A stretch of DNA of 64,000 nt from Galeopsis tetrahit (Eukaryota > Streptophyta > Magnoliopsida > Lamiales > Lamiaceae), in the NCBI GenBank assembly GCA_963675135.1, contig OY776121.1:76220875-76284874 (forward strand), read 5' to 3'. Each line of letters begins with the position of its first letter. Positions within the stretch are counted from its first letter, which is position 1. The notes under the pieces were generated by a model. It worked only from the letters and a program-made list of their open reading frames with translations, did no database searches and had not been told where the DNA came from. Below are positions 10,574 through 23,029 of this stretch, one piece after another. The translations under genes were made by a program, and so were the position numbers.

Positions 10574-13417
10574 ATGGTGAGCATTTTCATTCTTCACTTC
10601 ACTTCAGTTGAGACAGACAGGGCTTTTTGATTATTGAGCTAATAATTTATAATGTTGTAATTGGTGGAATTAACTTGCAGGGGGAAGACGCAGAGCCCGG
10701 GCGAAACACATCTAAAATCAAAGCAGCAGGCAAAGGAGGATTCAAAGCTACTTCTTTCATCTACGGTATAACTAATTTAGTAATTTATTAAATTCATTGT
10801 GTTTGGGCATTATTGTTTAAATTAAATTAAATTAACAAGGAAATGTTGGTGCAGCTCTGGCGACATTGGAGAACATGGGTTTCGTAGCGAACATTGTAAG
10901 CTTGGTGCTCTATTTCTCATACAAGATGTATTTCGATCTGGCCACGTCAGCAAACACCCTCACGAACATGATTGGATCCACTTACTTGCTCTCCATTGTC
11001 GGCGCCTTCATTTCCGACACCTACCTCAACCGCTTTCTCACCTGCGTCATCTTCGGCACTCTCGAAGTCTTGGTAATTCTTTACATTTTCATTTTCTATA
11101 ATAATATTTAAATAGTAATAATAAAACTAGTAGTATTTTCAACTAGGAAGGGTCGAGAGGGGGAGGGGGAGGGGGAGGGGGAGACCCCCTTTATCGATTT
11201 TCTACCCATTCATAGTAGCAGTAGCATGTGGTGGGTTGAGACTTGAGGAGAAACAAAGCAAAAAGCATGATAGGGGGCCTCTTTCTCTCTCCTCTTTAAC
11301 ACTCATCATGTGTGTGTGTGTGTGTACACGTTATTTTTTCCTCACTTCTATTCTTTATTCAACGCAACCCCTCAATTTCCCACCTTATACTACTATTACA
11401 TCTTAATTCATGTCAGATATATTTCTTTTTTCTAATCTCCAAGATTTATAGATAGTAGCATCAACTATGTTTTTAATTTCTCTGACGCCCACTGTCACAT
11501 TCACGATTAAATATTAGTAGATTATTTTAATTGTAGTACTACTACTTATTTTAGGATATATAGATAGATAGTAACATGTTTAATGAAATAAAATGAAAAG
11601 TGGTGAGGTGACAAGGATATGATGATTATTACACAACTCACTCATGGAATGTTTCTCACATGACATGACGCTACAACTACTATACCCCCCCTCTACCTCT
11701 ACTCTTCATAATTAATTAATTAATTCAATTATTGTTGTCTAATTAATTTGTTCTTTTTAATTAGGCTCTGTCGATGATGACAATACAAGCCCACAGTGAG
11801 AGTTTACTACCAACGTCTTGCGGCAAGTCCAGCTGCCTCAAGGGCGGCCCCGCCGTCTACTTCTACACCTCCTTGTGTTTGTTGGCCCTTGGCGCCGGCG
11901 GCGTTAAGGGATCTATGCCGGCGCTGGGGGCCGACCAATTCGACGCTAAGGATCCAAAAGAGGCTAAGGGGCTTGCTAGCTACTTCAACTGGCTGCTGCT
12001 GAGCTCCGTGGTCGGCGGCGCCTTCGGTGTCACCGTCATTGTTTGGGTGGCCACCAATAAGAACAACCAAAATTGGTGGAAGGGCTTCCTCATCACGGCG
12101 GTCGCCGCCTTTCTTGGTTACGTTTTTCTTCTTCTTGGCAAGCCTTTTTATCGCCTTCATGTGCCTAAAGATAGCCCTTTTATGAGAATTGCCCAGGTAA
12201 TTTATTTAATTAATTTACATCCATCAATAATTAGTATATGCAGAGTATATAAATTTTATTTTACAGGTTATAACCGTGGCAATAAAAAATAATGGATTAT
12301 CTCATCCAGAGAGTACGAGTGAGCTATATGAGATCAATGAGAAGGATTCAGAATCGAGTACACCAAAAATTGCACATACTCAACAACTCAGGTAACTTTT
12401 TTCCTCTGACATACACAAATTAAAGCTACTAATTTACACGTGTAACATTATTTCATTTGTTATATACTTTTACGTGTCCCTTTGAATATTACTACTACAT
12501 CTTATACTCTGTTTTCAATGATACACAACAGATGGCTAGACAAAGCAGCAATTCTGGGACAAAACACAGAAGCCACACCATGGAAAGTGTGCACAGTAAC
12601 ACAAGTGGAAGAAGTCAAAGTGTTGACTAGAATGCTGCCAATCATAGGCAGCACCATCATTCTGAACACGTGCATGGCACAGCTCCAAACCTTCTCAGTC
12701 CAACAAGGCTACAGAATGGACACACATCTCGGCTCCTTCCAGGTCCCCGCGGCCTCGATCCCCGTCATCCCTCTCCTCTTCATGATCATCCTCATCCCAG
12801 TCTACGACCGCCTCTTCGTCCCTCTCGTTCGTAAATTTACAAAACACCCCTCCGGCATCACCCCGCTGCAACGCGTTGGAGTCGGATTGGTTCTCTCCTC
12901 GATTTCCATGGCCGTTGCAGCTTTGGTTGAAGTCAAGAGACGGGACTATTCGTTGAAGAATCCGACGAAGGGCATTAGTCTTTTCTGGTTAGGCTTTCAG
13001 TTTGGGATTTTCGGGATTGCTGATATGTTCACTCTTGTCGGATTGCTCGAGTTTTATTACAAAGAAGCGCCCGTTGGAATGAGGTCGCTCTCCACTTCTT
13101 TTGCTTGGATTTCGCAGGCGTTCGGGTATTTCTTGAGTAGTGTTTTCGTGGACGCGATAAACTCAGTGACTCGGCGGGTTGCGCCGAGTCACAAAGGGTG
13201 GTTACATGGACAGGATTTGAATAGTAATCACTTGGATTTGTTCTTTTGGTTTTTGGCAATTCTGAGTGCGTTAAACTTCTTCAACTATCTGTTCTGGGCA
13301 ATTCGGTACAAGTATAAAACAGATGATGAACATGATCAAAATGGGGAGGAGGATTCTTCCAAGCTCGTCACAAATGGTGGCTTTCTATTGGAGGAAACTG
13401 CTAATGGGAAATACTGA
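10574..13417 (+). CDS. NPF (NRT1/PTR) family proton-coupled transporter, NPF4-like
   Basis: Exons: 10574-10576, 10681-10765, 10855-11072, 11765-12196, 12267-12391 and 12532-13417. All introns are GT-AG and phases agree, giving 582 residues, normal for the family. NPF proteins are 12-helix major-facilitator transporters that move nitrate, peptides, hormones or secondary metabolites into cells, usually with protons. Visible: the first helices (ENMGFVANIVSLVLYF), the GAGGVKGSMPALGADQFD loop, a hydrophilic central loop between helix blocks (about residues 248-285) and the late helices to FNYLFWAIRY. The first coding exon is only the ATG, spliced to GGGGAAGACGC. At helix 1 the sequence is ATLENMGF, without the usual ExxER proton-coupling motif. 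Members of the NPF4 group, which includes abscisic-acid transporters, also vary here, hence the subgroup guess. The substrate cannot be told from sequence. Confidence 0.92.
11155..11184 (+). repeat. G-rich GAGGGG repeat in NPF intron 3
   Basis: At least four consecutive runs of four or five G separated by single A (GAGGGGGAGGGGG pattern), followed by a C-run. On the sense strand of the intron this has the pattern of a G-quadruplex. Confidence 0.8.
11308..11325 (+). repeat. (TG)n microsatellite in NPF intron 3
   Basis: About eight TG units within the largest intron (11073-11764) of the NPF gene. Likely length-polymorphic. Confidence 0.85.
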
Positions 13418-13935
13418 GTTGGCATATGATTGATTAAAGATATATATAAATATATGTAGTGGTGGTGGTGGTGGGTTTTTTTTTGGTTGTTGCAGCCTGT
13501 CCGTTGTTCTTCTGTTTTTGAATCAGGTTTTGTGTGTGTTTGGAAATTATTATTCTTGAAAATATGGTTAAGTTTGGTATTTAGATTTGCTCACCATGAT
13601 ACTGTAAAAATGGCTTGTGAGGAAATGAAGATAATTATTTCGTTATATTACAAGAGTTCATGATTTTTTTATTTTTTTTTCATTTCACACTTGTTTAACT
13701 CATAGTCCCCCAATTCATAAACTTTATTTCATTATACTGTTTCGTTGTTAATAATAAGGATTGTATGAGTAATTTAAAGTAATCAACACGAACTAAAATC
13801 AAACACAAAAGAGCAGGCCTTCGTCGGTGTATCTATCAAGTAGACCGAGTAAAAGCCCAGGCCTGATATGGAAGCGGCCCATCCGCGATTAGCTTCGTCC
13901 AATATATGGGCCTATCGGGTCGGACTTAGGATGTA
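13418..13935. other. 3' flank of NPF gene
   Basis: Contains the 3' untranslated region (a GGTGGT run near 13459-13474 and T-rich stretches) and then intergenic DNA. No second gene and no clear poly(A) signal assigned. Confidence 0.5.
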
Positions 13936-13944
13936 CAAATTAAT

Positions 13945-15089
13945 GGGCGCAGTTATACACACACCAACCTACTGAGTACACCCACTAGACAAATTTTTCA
14001 TAAAATGTCCTTTATACCCTTTCTGTAATATTTTTTTAAAAAATACGAAGATGAGTATACCCACCCATTTCATTTTGCCATAATTATCCCCAATATGACC
14101 ATACCATAATCTTCAAAAAAAAAAAAATTCAAAACAATTACAAAATTAGAAAAAAAAGAGATGTTTGCGATTTATTTTCGGACAAATCAACATTGTTCGG
14201 AAAAAAAGAGTTGTTCGGGATTTTTTTTCGGACAAATCAACATTATCTGAAAAAAAAAAAGTTGTTCGAGATTTTTTTTCGAACAAACCAACAGTGTTCG
14301 AAAAAAAAAGTGAACAAACACATATTGTCCGAAAATAATTCATGAACAACATCCAATTGTTCAAAAAAAATCAATGAACAAACACAAATTCCTTAACATT
14401 ACCAGTTTTTGACCCGTAAAAACCCTAATACACTTATTTTGTAAAATAATACATTTGAGACAAATTTCTGGGTTTACTAAATACATTTTAACAAAACACA
14501 AACCCTAATTTCGAACAAAGTAATTTGATTCCGCAATTTAGATCTAAAATCGAACAAATTTCTAGATTTACCAAAAATTTGAAAAAAATAATAATTTTAG
14601 ATCTAAAATCTAAAACCCTAATTTTCTTAAATTTATCGGCGAGGCATGATGATGTTCGCGGCGGCGGGCTGGGCAACGTGAGGGGGTGCGACTGCTAACA
14701 GCCGCAAAGGGGAGGGGTTGAGGCCGCGAACGTCCGCGAAGGGGAGGGGTTGCGGTCGCGAACGATCGCAAAGGGAAGAGGGTTCGCAGTGGGTGGCCGC
14801 GCCGCGGTGACGGAGGGAAGAGGTGCACAGTGGGCGGCGTGGGCCACTGCAACGAGGTGGAGAGGTGGGCGACGCGACACAGGGAGGTGGGTGGGTGGCC
14901 ACGCCGCGGTGACGGAGGGAAGAGGAAGGAATTGAGGTGGGTGTCCTGAAATTAAGAAATGAGGTAAGGAATTAGGGTTTTAATGGAAAGAAGGGTAATT
15001 TTAGAATTTTCAGGTGGATTTCCTCAATTTACTGTGTGTCTACTCATCTCGTGGGTGTCCTCCATAGGTTGATGTGTATAACTGCGCCC
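13945..15089. mobile_element. non-autonomous Mutator-like element, Pack-MULE-like
   Basis: TIRs begin GGGCGCAGTTATACACA at the left and end with its perfect reverse complement at the right, with similarity continuing for about 50 bp. A perfect 9-bp duplication CAAATTAAT flanks it (13936-13944 and 15090-15098). The 1145-bp interior has a tandem TTGTTCGG/CGGACAAAT repeat block (14145-14395) and a markedly GC-rich block (14636-14960) unlike the AT-rich surroundings. GC-rich inserts in MULEs are often captured gene pieces, but I cannot identify a source gene. No transposase is present. Confidence 0.85.
14145..14395. repeat. tandem repeats built on TTCGGACAAATCAACATT
   Basis: Three or more diverged units of about 50-60 bp, each with CGGACAAATCAACATT followed by GTTCGGAAAAAAAGA or similar. 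FCGAACAA-type inverted motifs make each unit partly self-complementary. Lies within the MULE, subterminal to its left end. Confidence 0.7.
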
Positions 15090-16660
15090 CAAATTAATTC
15101 TTGGATTGGATAACCGGACTTCTTTATTCCATTTCCCTATTTTTTAAAATGTTGGATGGTTTCCTTGAAATGTAAATTTATCAATTAAAATTTAATGGTT
15201 TAAAAATAAAATCAGTGTGTATTAATAAATTTATATTAATAATTAGATGTGAAGTTTTAGATTCTATTTAACATGTAATACATCTTTATAAAATACCTAC
15301 TAATCTATATATATAAAAAGAAAACAGTATTTCTTCAGAGTTCGTCAAGTGTCCAGTTTTGATATCTTCTCTTTTTGCTACGTGGCAATTAGATAGTTTT
15401 AATTTTTACAATTTTTCAATCCGAAACTGCAAGTCCATTGATGAGACTTAACTTCAAACGTTAAATTTGATCCTTCCTCTCCCCTTCTCCTTCCTTCCGT
15501 ATATATAAAAAATTCTTGGCCATGACTCTTCCATCATCGTCGTTGACTGCATCACGTCTTTCGATGTTTTCTCGCGTTGTCCCTTCGCTGTGCCACCGCC
15601 TTATGTCTCCCTCGCTCGCGCCGACACCACCACGTGCCTCAAACATTGCTCAGCCACTGCTGTCGCCCGGTGTCTCGCGCCTGCCCCACCGACGTTGTCT
15701 CGCGCGTTCCTCTTTTAGCCTGCCTGAATTTTGTGTGTGTGAAAAGACAAAGGAAGGAAATTTTAATTCTAATTTGTAATTAATTCGAGGTGGTGTTGTT
15801 ATTGTAGGCAGTTTTTGATCCGCCTTCACATGTTGACATGAAAATTTCGAGTACCTTTTTTTCCAGTCTTTCAATTCATTTTTCTTATGATTAGGCCAGG
15901 TAAGTGAAATTTATTGTTTACATATTATTGGAAGATAATGTTTAGCACAAATTCTAATCTGCACACTTTTCCACTTTCAGAAGTTAGAAGGAAGATATTC
16001 GATTGTTGGGGACCGCCTCTCATATTTCCTAAGTTTTATGTGAAGAAAGCATGAGATGTTTGGCTATTTGGGAGAATTGAAATTAGTAGAACTGCTTAAT
16101 AGTTGATTTAGACTTTTTTTTTTAAAATGGATTTTGATTTATTTGTTAATGATAGCGCGTTGGAAGAGTAGAACTGTTGTAGATTTTTTTATTTTTTTTA
16201 TAATATATAATTACAGTAAAAGATTAGAAATTTGCAACAAATGAACATTTTGAGAAGTGTGTGTGTTTGAGAAGTGTGACATTTAATTCAGTTACATATC
16301 TATGTACACAAGACATACATGTAATTCAGAAAATGAGTTTCTTATAGTGTATTAGTCATTTTGTTGTTCCCATCTTTTTTAATTTGCTTATAAGATGAGT
16401 AACTTTAAATGAATCAATTGTTTATGCTCTGTGAAGGTACCTTTGTTTATCAAAACTTGATTAGCTTCAATTGAAATTTAGATCACACCTGAATTTTTAT
16501 CATTTGTTGCTAACATGTTTTTTTTGTGCAATTAATTTAATTTGGTCTACCTTTCATTGGCACAATTAGATTGATATATTGTTTAGTGTGATCACACCTT
16601 TTCATCCACTGCAAACTAACGCATCAAGTATGGTCTGATATAATAAATTGACTGAAGATT

Positions 16661-16996
16661 TACGTTGTCCTACCTGAGGGAATCCCAGAGCACCTCTGGC
16701 AGTTCACCAGCTTGCTTGATACAAAAAGGGCTACAAATTTATGGCAAGAGTGTGGATTTGTATGGTGTGGAACTGGAGGAACAAGTTTGTTTTTTAGAAC
16801 AGAGAGTAGAATCCAAAAAAAAATCACAGACGAGATAGAAGGACGATCTTGGAGCTGGTGCTCGACGGGTAATTTGATTAGTCAGGGATCCTCCTTTAGA
16901 GGATGGCTTGCAGATCCGGTGCAGTCAATGGGAGGAATAAGCAGCAGTGATATCAGTATGTTTTTTCAAATAAGTGAGAGTAGCATTGGTGGTTGA
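16661..16996 (+). pseudogene. unidentified coding-like fragment inside Helitron
   Basis: One frame reads from about 16661 through LPEGIPEHLWQFTSLLDTKR and TNLWQECGFVWCGTGG to a stop at 16994-16996. Its composition (balanced, charged, with Trp and Cys) is unlike the random AT-rich frames around it, and it has no start codon of its own. That fits an exon fragment captured by the Helitron. I do not recognise the source protein. Confidence 0.35.
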
Positions 16997-17646
16997 TTTG
17001 TTTGGATTAGTTTTCCCTTTTTTCTTTTTAATTCTGTAACTATCTCACCTTCTGGGTTCTACTTGTACCTATAGATTCTCTTTTAGTATGAAGGAAGTTG
17101 TACACATGCAACATACTCTATCTTCATGTATTTTCGTCAATTGAAATCAACGTGAGTTATACTCGATCTATGGATCAAACTCCTACGGAGTATATAATGA
17201 TAACACCACATTGTTAATAAGTATGTCAAAAATTGATTTTGAAGGAAAGTCCATGTGCACAAAGTGTGTTGTTTTGGCGGTTTTTACTAATAGTTCTGAT
17301 ATGGCAAATTATATTTACATTGCAATGCAATTTGCTCCGTTATTGAACTTAAGCCTACAAGGAGCTCAAATCTCTATAAACTGAATCGTTTAAAATGAAA
17401 CACAAATTATTTTTGCGAGGAATGTAATTGCCAACAATTTTTTACAAATTAATGTTCGTGCATTTTATACCTTACGTTGTGTTTCAATTCTGGAATAAAA
17501 TTAAGAACATGTTGAGTTATGAAAGTAAAAGTGTATTTCATGATGATTTTTTTTTTAATTACTTATTTTAAAGCAATGGGAAGACAAAAACAATAAAATT
17601 AACGACGCTTCTATAAATTACGAGAGATAAAGTTACAGTAGGCCCG

Positions 17647-17675
17647 GCCCGTGCAATGCACGGGCAAAAAACTAG
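17647..17675 (+). terminator. Helitron 3' terminal hairpin and CTAG end
   Basis: An 8-bp GC-rich stem with 3-nt loop ends 10 nt before the CTAG boundary. In rolling-circle transposons this structure marks the end of transfer. It is not a transcription terminator of a host gene. Confidence 0.88.
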
Positions 17676-17689
17676 TTAATTTAAATGAG

Positions 17690-18790
17690 CGGGCTTGGAG
17701 TTGGGAAATTCTTGATAGGCTTGATAGGCCTGAGTATGTGAGTCTACAATGGGCCTGTACAATTTACGGGCTAATTGATAAAACCCATTTACAACTTATT
17801 ATAAAGTCGCTTTTGGTTTTATCATACCACAGATTAATAAATGGGCTTTAAAATTGATTTTAGTAAAATAAAAAAGAATTTTGCAAAACTGTATATACTG
17901 TAATTAATTATCAATCATATGATATAAACCAGAGTCATGTGCACCAGCTGTTTGTCTGTTGACATAATTCTCTCTCTCACTTTTGACCGACTCATTTCCA
18001 CTCACAACTACTATTGCTACTTACCGTATACATATAATATAGCCTATAGCAACCAAATTTCTGTCACATGTTGTTCATCTTTCACAATCTGCATTCATAC
18101 CAAATTTCTGTTGCTTTTGTATATTTTCCTCCTAAATTCAATGATCCTTTTTCTGTTTCTTTTTTCCCAAAGCAAATTAGTGATCTGTTACAGCAAATTT
18201 TGGTAGTGTTTTAATAGTATAAAAAAATGTGGAATTGTATTTTGTGTAAGAGATAAATGATTGTTGGATATGTAAAATAAACACTTTGGAATGTGACATT
18301 ACAATTTTGAATTTGTTTTTACAAGAATTGTGTGTGAGATTTACATATCATGTTTTATGTTGTTGATGAGATATGTGAGGTGGAGCGGCAGAGGCACGGA
18401 GGAGTCACGTGAAGAGTGACCCTTTGTTTATTTCCTCCGTTACTAGATCTCTTTCATACGAGCATATCCCTTATATTTTATTTAAAACTGTCGGCAGAAT
18501 TAATTGGCCACATTTTAGTTCAAGAAAACATAATTAATTTCAAGAAACACGATATATACATACACCGCATACGAAATAAATCATGCATATACTTATATCA
18601 AAATTGAAAATGTTAACGAAATGAAGGTACCAAATATGAGACATATTATATTACAAGAGTAAAGTAATCACATCTATTTTTTTTTTTCGTCTATATAATG
18701 TGTGGCGTCTATTAAATTTACAACACGTATGGTGCAAGTGACGATCTTAATGGACTATTTTGATAATAGAGATGGTAAAATTAAAAGTAT
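17690..18790. other. no recognised feature
   Basis: Intergenic, AT-rich. Short open frames here have no family resemblance. Confidence 0.5.
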
Positions 18791-18793
18791 ATA

Positions 18794-19084
18794 CCCTCCG
18801 TCAAATTTTATAATGTCCAATTCTTTGAACACAAGTTTTAGTGAATATTGATTAGTTTATGTATAAAATAGGTAAGTTGAGGATATAATGCGATGTTGTG
18901 GGATTTATTTATAGATAAAATGATTGCTTATTAATACAGTTAATGACAATTTGAGTATGACTTGAAGGGTGGAGATAAAGTAGTGTAAATAGTAAATTTT
19001 CCAAATAAGGAATGTAAATAATAAAACTGGACAGCCCGAATAGAAAATTGGAAATTATAAAATTGGACATTTGGACGGAGGGAG
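18794..19084. mobile_element. Stowaway-like MITE, family A copy 2 (intact)
   Basis: 291 bp from CCCTCCGTCAAATTTTATAA to GGACATTTGGACGGAGGGAG with TA on both sides (18792-18793, 19085-19086). This uninterrupted copy is the reference for the split one at 4197-4774. Confidence 0.82.
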
Positions 19085-19089
19085 TATGA

Positions 19090-19964
19090 TTTACCACGAG
19101 TGACATTGCAATTTTTTACGAAACGATAGCATCCGAAGAATTTTGAAGTTTTGAGAGCTGATTTGTGCAAGTGAGCACACTTTTTCATGTGGAAACGATG
19201 CTACAAATAAAACTCACCGCTTTGTTGTCAGGTTTGACGTTTTTTGACTAAATTCCATTGTTTGAGGGATCAAAAACGCATTTGATTGTTTTTTGAGTGT
19301 TATTCTTACACTTTTAAATTGTTTATGAGTTTTTGTGTAATTTTCTAATTTCATACACAAGGGTTTTTCAGTTTTTGTTTTTAATCATTTTCCAAACATT
19401 GTGGAGGCAGCTTTGGAAGATTTTAATATTACTAAAGATGCATTCTTCGTTTTATCAATATTCGAGTATTCTTTGAATTAATGATTCTTGTTTATTCGTT
19501 TTGTTCTCACGCACGCTGCATCCATATAATTATTAGCTGAAAATTACTAGAATTTGGAAAACCAATACTATAATTAGTTGAAGAATTTGGTAGTGAAATA
19601 GTACTAGTTGAAAAGGTAGGCATTATTTGTGTATTAAAATGAGATCTGAAGTTGTGAGAATTGATTAAGTGGAGGTGGGAACCGTAGAGAAATTAAAGAC
19701 ATTACTATTAATTAGTGCAGCGAAGAACACGGTTCATCAAAAGACAAACACATTACGGCGTCGTCTACGGACGGGTACCTAAAAACGTGATTTCTTTTGT
19801 CTTGGCACCGCATGCCATGTTATACAGCTGGAGACCTCAATCCTATTCATACTCCCAACTCGATCTAATTATGTATTTTTATAAGATAAAAGTTGGTAAT
19901 AATGGAGTTTAACCAGTGTTATTGTCAGTAATAGTCACTAATAGCAATGTTTTTCAGAATTTTA
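19090..19964. other. no recognised feature
   Basis: Intergenic sequence without paired repeat ends or supported coding frames. Confidence 0.5.
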
Positions 19965-19972
19965 CTTCAAAC

Positions 19973-20483
19973 TAGACATGGGCGGTTCCAAACCGCGGGT
20001 TTCGGTTTTGGTTTTTCGGTAACCGTACCCGAACCGCGAACCGCCGGTTACGGTTACGATTTTCAAACCGGCGGTTCGGTTTGAAAACCGCCGGTTTGGC
20101 GATTTGTTCTTTTTTTTTTTTTTTAATATTATCTCCGTTTTCACTCCGTTTTCGTTCGTATTTTATTCGTTTTAACTCATTTTTTAGAAAATACATTACT
20201 AGAATTGAATAAAAATTATATAACTTAAATTTATACATTAAAAATAGAAGAATGGTGTATTAAAAAAATTAATTAATTTTTTTTTTTTAATAAAAAACCG
20301 GCAAACCGCCGGTTAACCGCCAAAACCGGCCAAACCGGCAGTTTGCGGTTTGTCAAAATGACGAACCGTAACCGAACCGCCATTTTTCGGTTACGGTTCA
20401 GTTTTCAAACCGTAACCGGTGGTTTGTCAAACCGGCGGTTTGGCCGATTGACCGGTTTGGCGGTTCGGTTTTGCGCGTGTCTA
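19973..20483. mobile_element. non-autonomous hAT element
   Basis: A perfect 8-bp duplication CTTCAAAC flanks the element (19965-19972, 20484-20491). Termini TAGACATGGGCGG and GCGCGTGTCTA are hAT-like. Both subterminal regions are crowded with AACCG/CGGTT motifs (for example CCGGCGGTTCGGTTTG), as expected for transposase-binding repeats. 511 bp, non-coding. Confidence 0.88.
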
Positions 20484-20499
20484 CTTCAAACCAACCCAA

Positions 20500-22980
20500 G
20501 TAAATATTAGTACTTTTTTAATTGGAAGATTTCAAATTTAATTTTATTGGGAGTTGTTTGGACTAAAATTCATCATTTTCTTTGAATTTTGGTGGATTTG
20601 AAATTATTTTATTATCATGTGATTAGATTAGAGATAATTAAGCCAAAGTACATCGAAATATACAATTTTATTAAAAATTTAAAAATGTCCTGTTGACTGT
20701 TTACACTGGCTAATCCAACTCTACGTTGAGTGTTGAAATTGTCTCCAATCCAACACTATATCTTTGTCCCCTTAAAAAAAGAAAAAAAAAACTACATTTT
20801 TGCACTACATTATGGAGATGAACAGTCACCGCTCGATTGGGTGGGCACTGTTTCACCACTCTACATTTTCTGTTTTTAATATAACAATATATTTTTTCTT
20901 ATTACATATTGGAGTAGTAACATTATACAGCAAAATTATTTTTTGTATATTGGAGTATATATTAAATTTTATCTCTACAATATATGTTATTAAAGTGTTT
21001 TCTTTATATATTCAATTAATAAATTATTTTTCATGATTGTATAATCCACCCCCTTAATAAACATTTAAAATGTCAATATATCTATAGATAATATCAAATA
21101 TGTCAAATCTCACTATATAGTTTTTTTTTTCTTAGGTGTCGTCTTTCTTTTTAATTTTGTATGATGTGTTATATTTTTATAAAATGTCTATATAAATGTT
21201 ATTATATATGATATTATTTAGATGTAATCATAAGTAATGTTAAGTTAATTTTAAATAATTAGAATAATATGTCAAAATATACAGTAAATATTTACTATCT
21301 TTAATATTAATAGTTTATAGGAAAACAAAATTATTGAGAATTACTCAATTATTAAATTATAATAATAAATTACTCTAGTAAATATGTTATTAATTTTAAA
21401 AGGTTCTATTTTTTGAATTTTTATATGAATTTTATTTTTAAATCTATAATATATTATGAATATTTACTAAATTACATACATTAAAATGCATAAGTTACAA
21501 TAAACAAATGAGTAACATTTCAAGTATGATATTTAGGCTAAAATAAAAACTTGGTATATTTAGATTCTTAGATACTTTAAAATTGTAGAGAAGACAAACA
21601 TAGAAAGCGAATAAAAAAGGTAACTATCGTGAAATTGCTTCACCATTTTTACACAGTTGTTCATAATTTTGAATTTTGAGGCTAGTCAATGAAGCCTTTT
21701 AAAGGCACCGTTAGGAACTTAGGATATACTCCTTCCTCTTCACTAGTCTTTTTTCTTTTCAATAAAATTAAGACACATTTTATTTACAATTATACCTTTC
21801 AATTAATAAGGTAAAAAAAATCAAGCATACCTCAATTATCATAAAAGATAGAGAAAAAGGATATATAAATATAATTTCTAATTAAAACGAGAAACTGTAG
21901 AAATATATAGTAGTAGTTTATGAAAAAATGTAAAAAAAATAGTTAAAACAATAAATATTTTAAAATAAAATTTAAGATAAAAAATACTACTAACAAACAA
22001 TATGCAAGAGGGAAAGAGGATAAAGTTAAAGTAGCCTAAAAATCTGCGAGACTGCGACTATTATTAGCAAAACCAATTTACTAAATTTCATGTTAATGCA
22101 TTCAATAATTATTATTGCAGGGGCAAGAATGCAAGATCACCATTATATGAAATGTAGATTTCTGTAAGATGGTTAAATAATTTTCTTAAAAAAATAAACA
22201 TATACTGCAAAATGTTAAAATATATTACGATGGATTTTCTATTTGAATGAGATGAAGGAGTGTTCACTGTCGTTTAAATGCTTCATTCAAAGTACACAGG
22301 TTGCTAAATTTATTTTGAGTCATGGAATTTAATATACAAAAGTTAGGCGTCAAAACCATACAAAGTGTTTTGTGAACCAGGGTATTAACTATTAGGATCA
22401 ACAATATAATTTAATTATAAAATGTAAATGTGATGATAGTAATTATCAAGTATTTTAAGGTCACACAAAGAGTAGCGCTAAATTGAAGGAGTATTTTTCC
22501 TCCTAAAATTAGTAAATAAAATAAAAAGTAAAAATTATTCATTTAAAAAAAAAAAACATACCTCCTTAAGACTAATTTAGTAGTCCATAAACTTCATGAA
22601 ATATTCTAAACGTAACTTCACTCTATCACTTTGGGTATCTACTTTTTATATTCTGGTGGTCATGTGTGCATAATATACATACTTTTATCTTAAAATACCC
22701 GACAAAAACACACTCCTTAAAAAGCCCTGCTTTACTTATTTTAAATATATATAAATCCTTTTTTTAAAGAAAAAGAAAAGAATAAATCATAATCTCGTAG
22801 CCCCAAGAAAATTGTGCCTCATTATATAGATTTGGTACTCGAGCTGCACCTCTTTCTTGCAGCTCTTTCTTGCAGCTCCCTAGTTCCGAAGCACCACAAT
22901 TTTCATTTTTTCTTAAGTAGAATTCATTAATAAATAGCATAAAGTGTCTAAATCTAGGAGTATAGATTTTTTGTTGTATT
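20500..22980. other. AT-rich intergenic region and esterase promoter
   Basis: No supported gene. The last few hundred bases upstream of 23030 must hold the esterase promoter. A short direct repeat CTCTTTCTTGCAGCT occurs twice at 22850-22876. I cannot pick a TATA box with confidence. Confidence 0.45.
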
Positions 22981-23029
22981 GATTTACATTTTTTATTTCA
23001 AGATTTGGAATAGCTTGAAAGTGAGTTTA

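Larger units (their letters stand above)
15304..17675 (+). mobile_element. non-autonomous Helitron
   Basis: The 5' end is TCTATATATATAAAAAG, the usual plant Helitron start, after an A. The 3' end is the hairpin GCCCGTGC-AAT-GCACGGGC (17647-17665), then AAAAAA, then CTAG before a T. Insertion between A and T without target duplication is the Helitron rule, and all these marks are present over 2372 bp. No Rep/helicase frame is visible, so movement would need a helper. An internal open stretch near 16661-16996 looks like captured coding sequence. Confidence 0.88.

Noticed and set aside
14610..14902. Overlapping minus-strand open frames in the GC-rich MULE core
   Set aside because: Several frames are open at once because of high GC, and the proline/arginine-rich products have no domain. 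Treated as transposon content.
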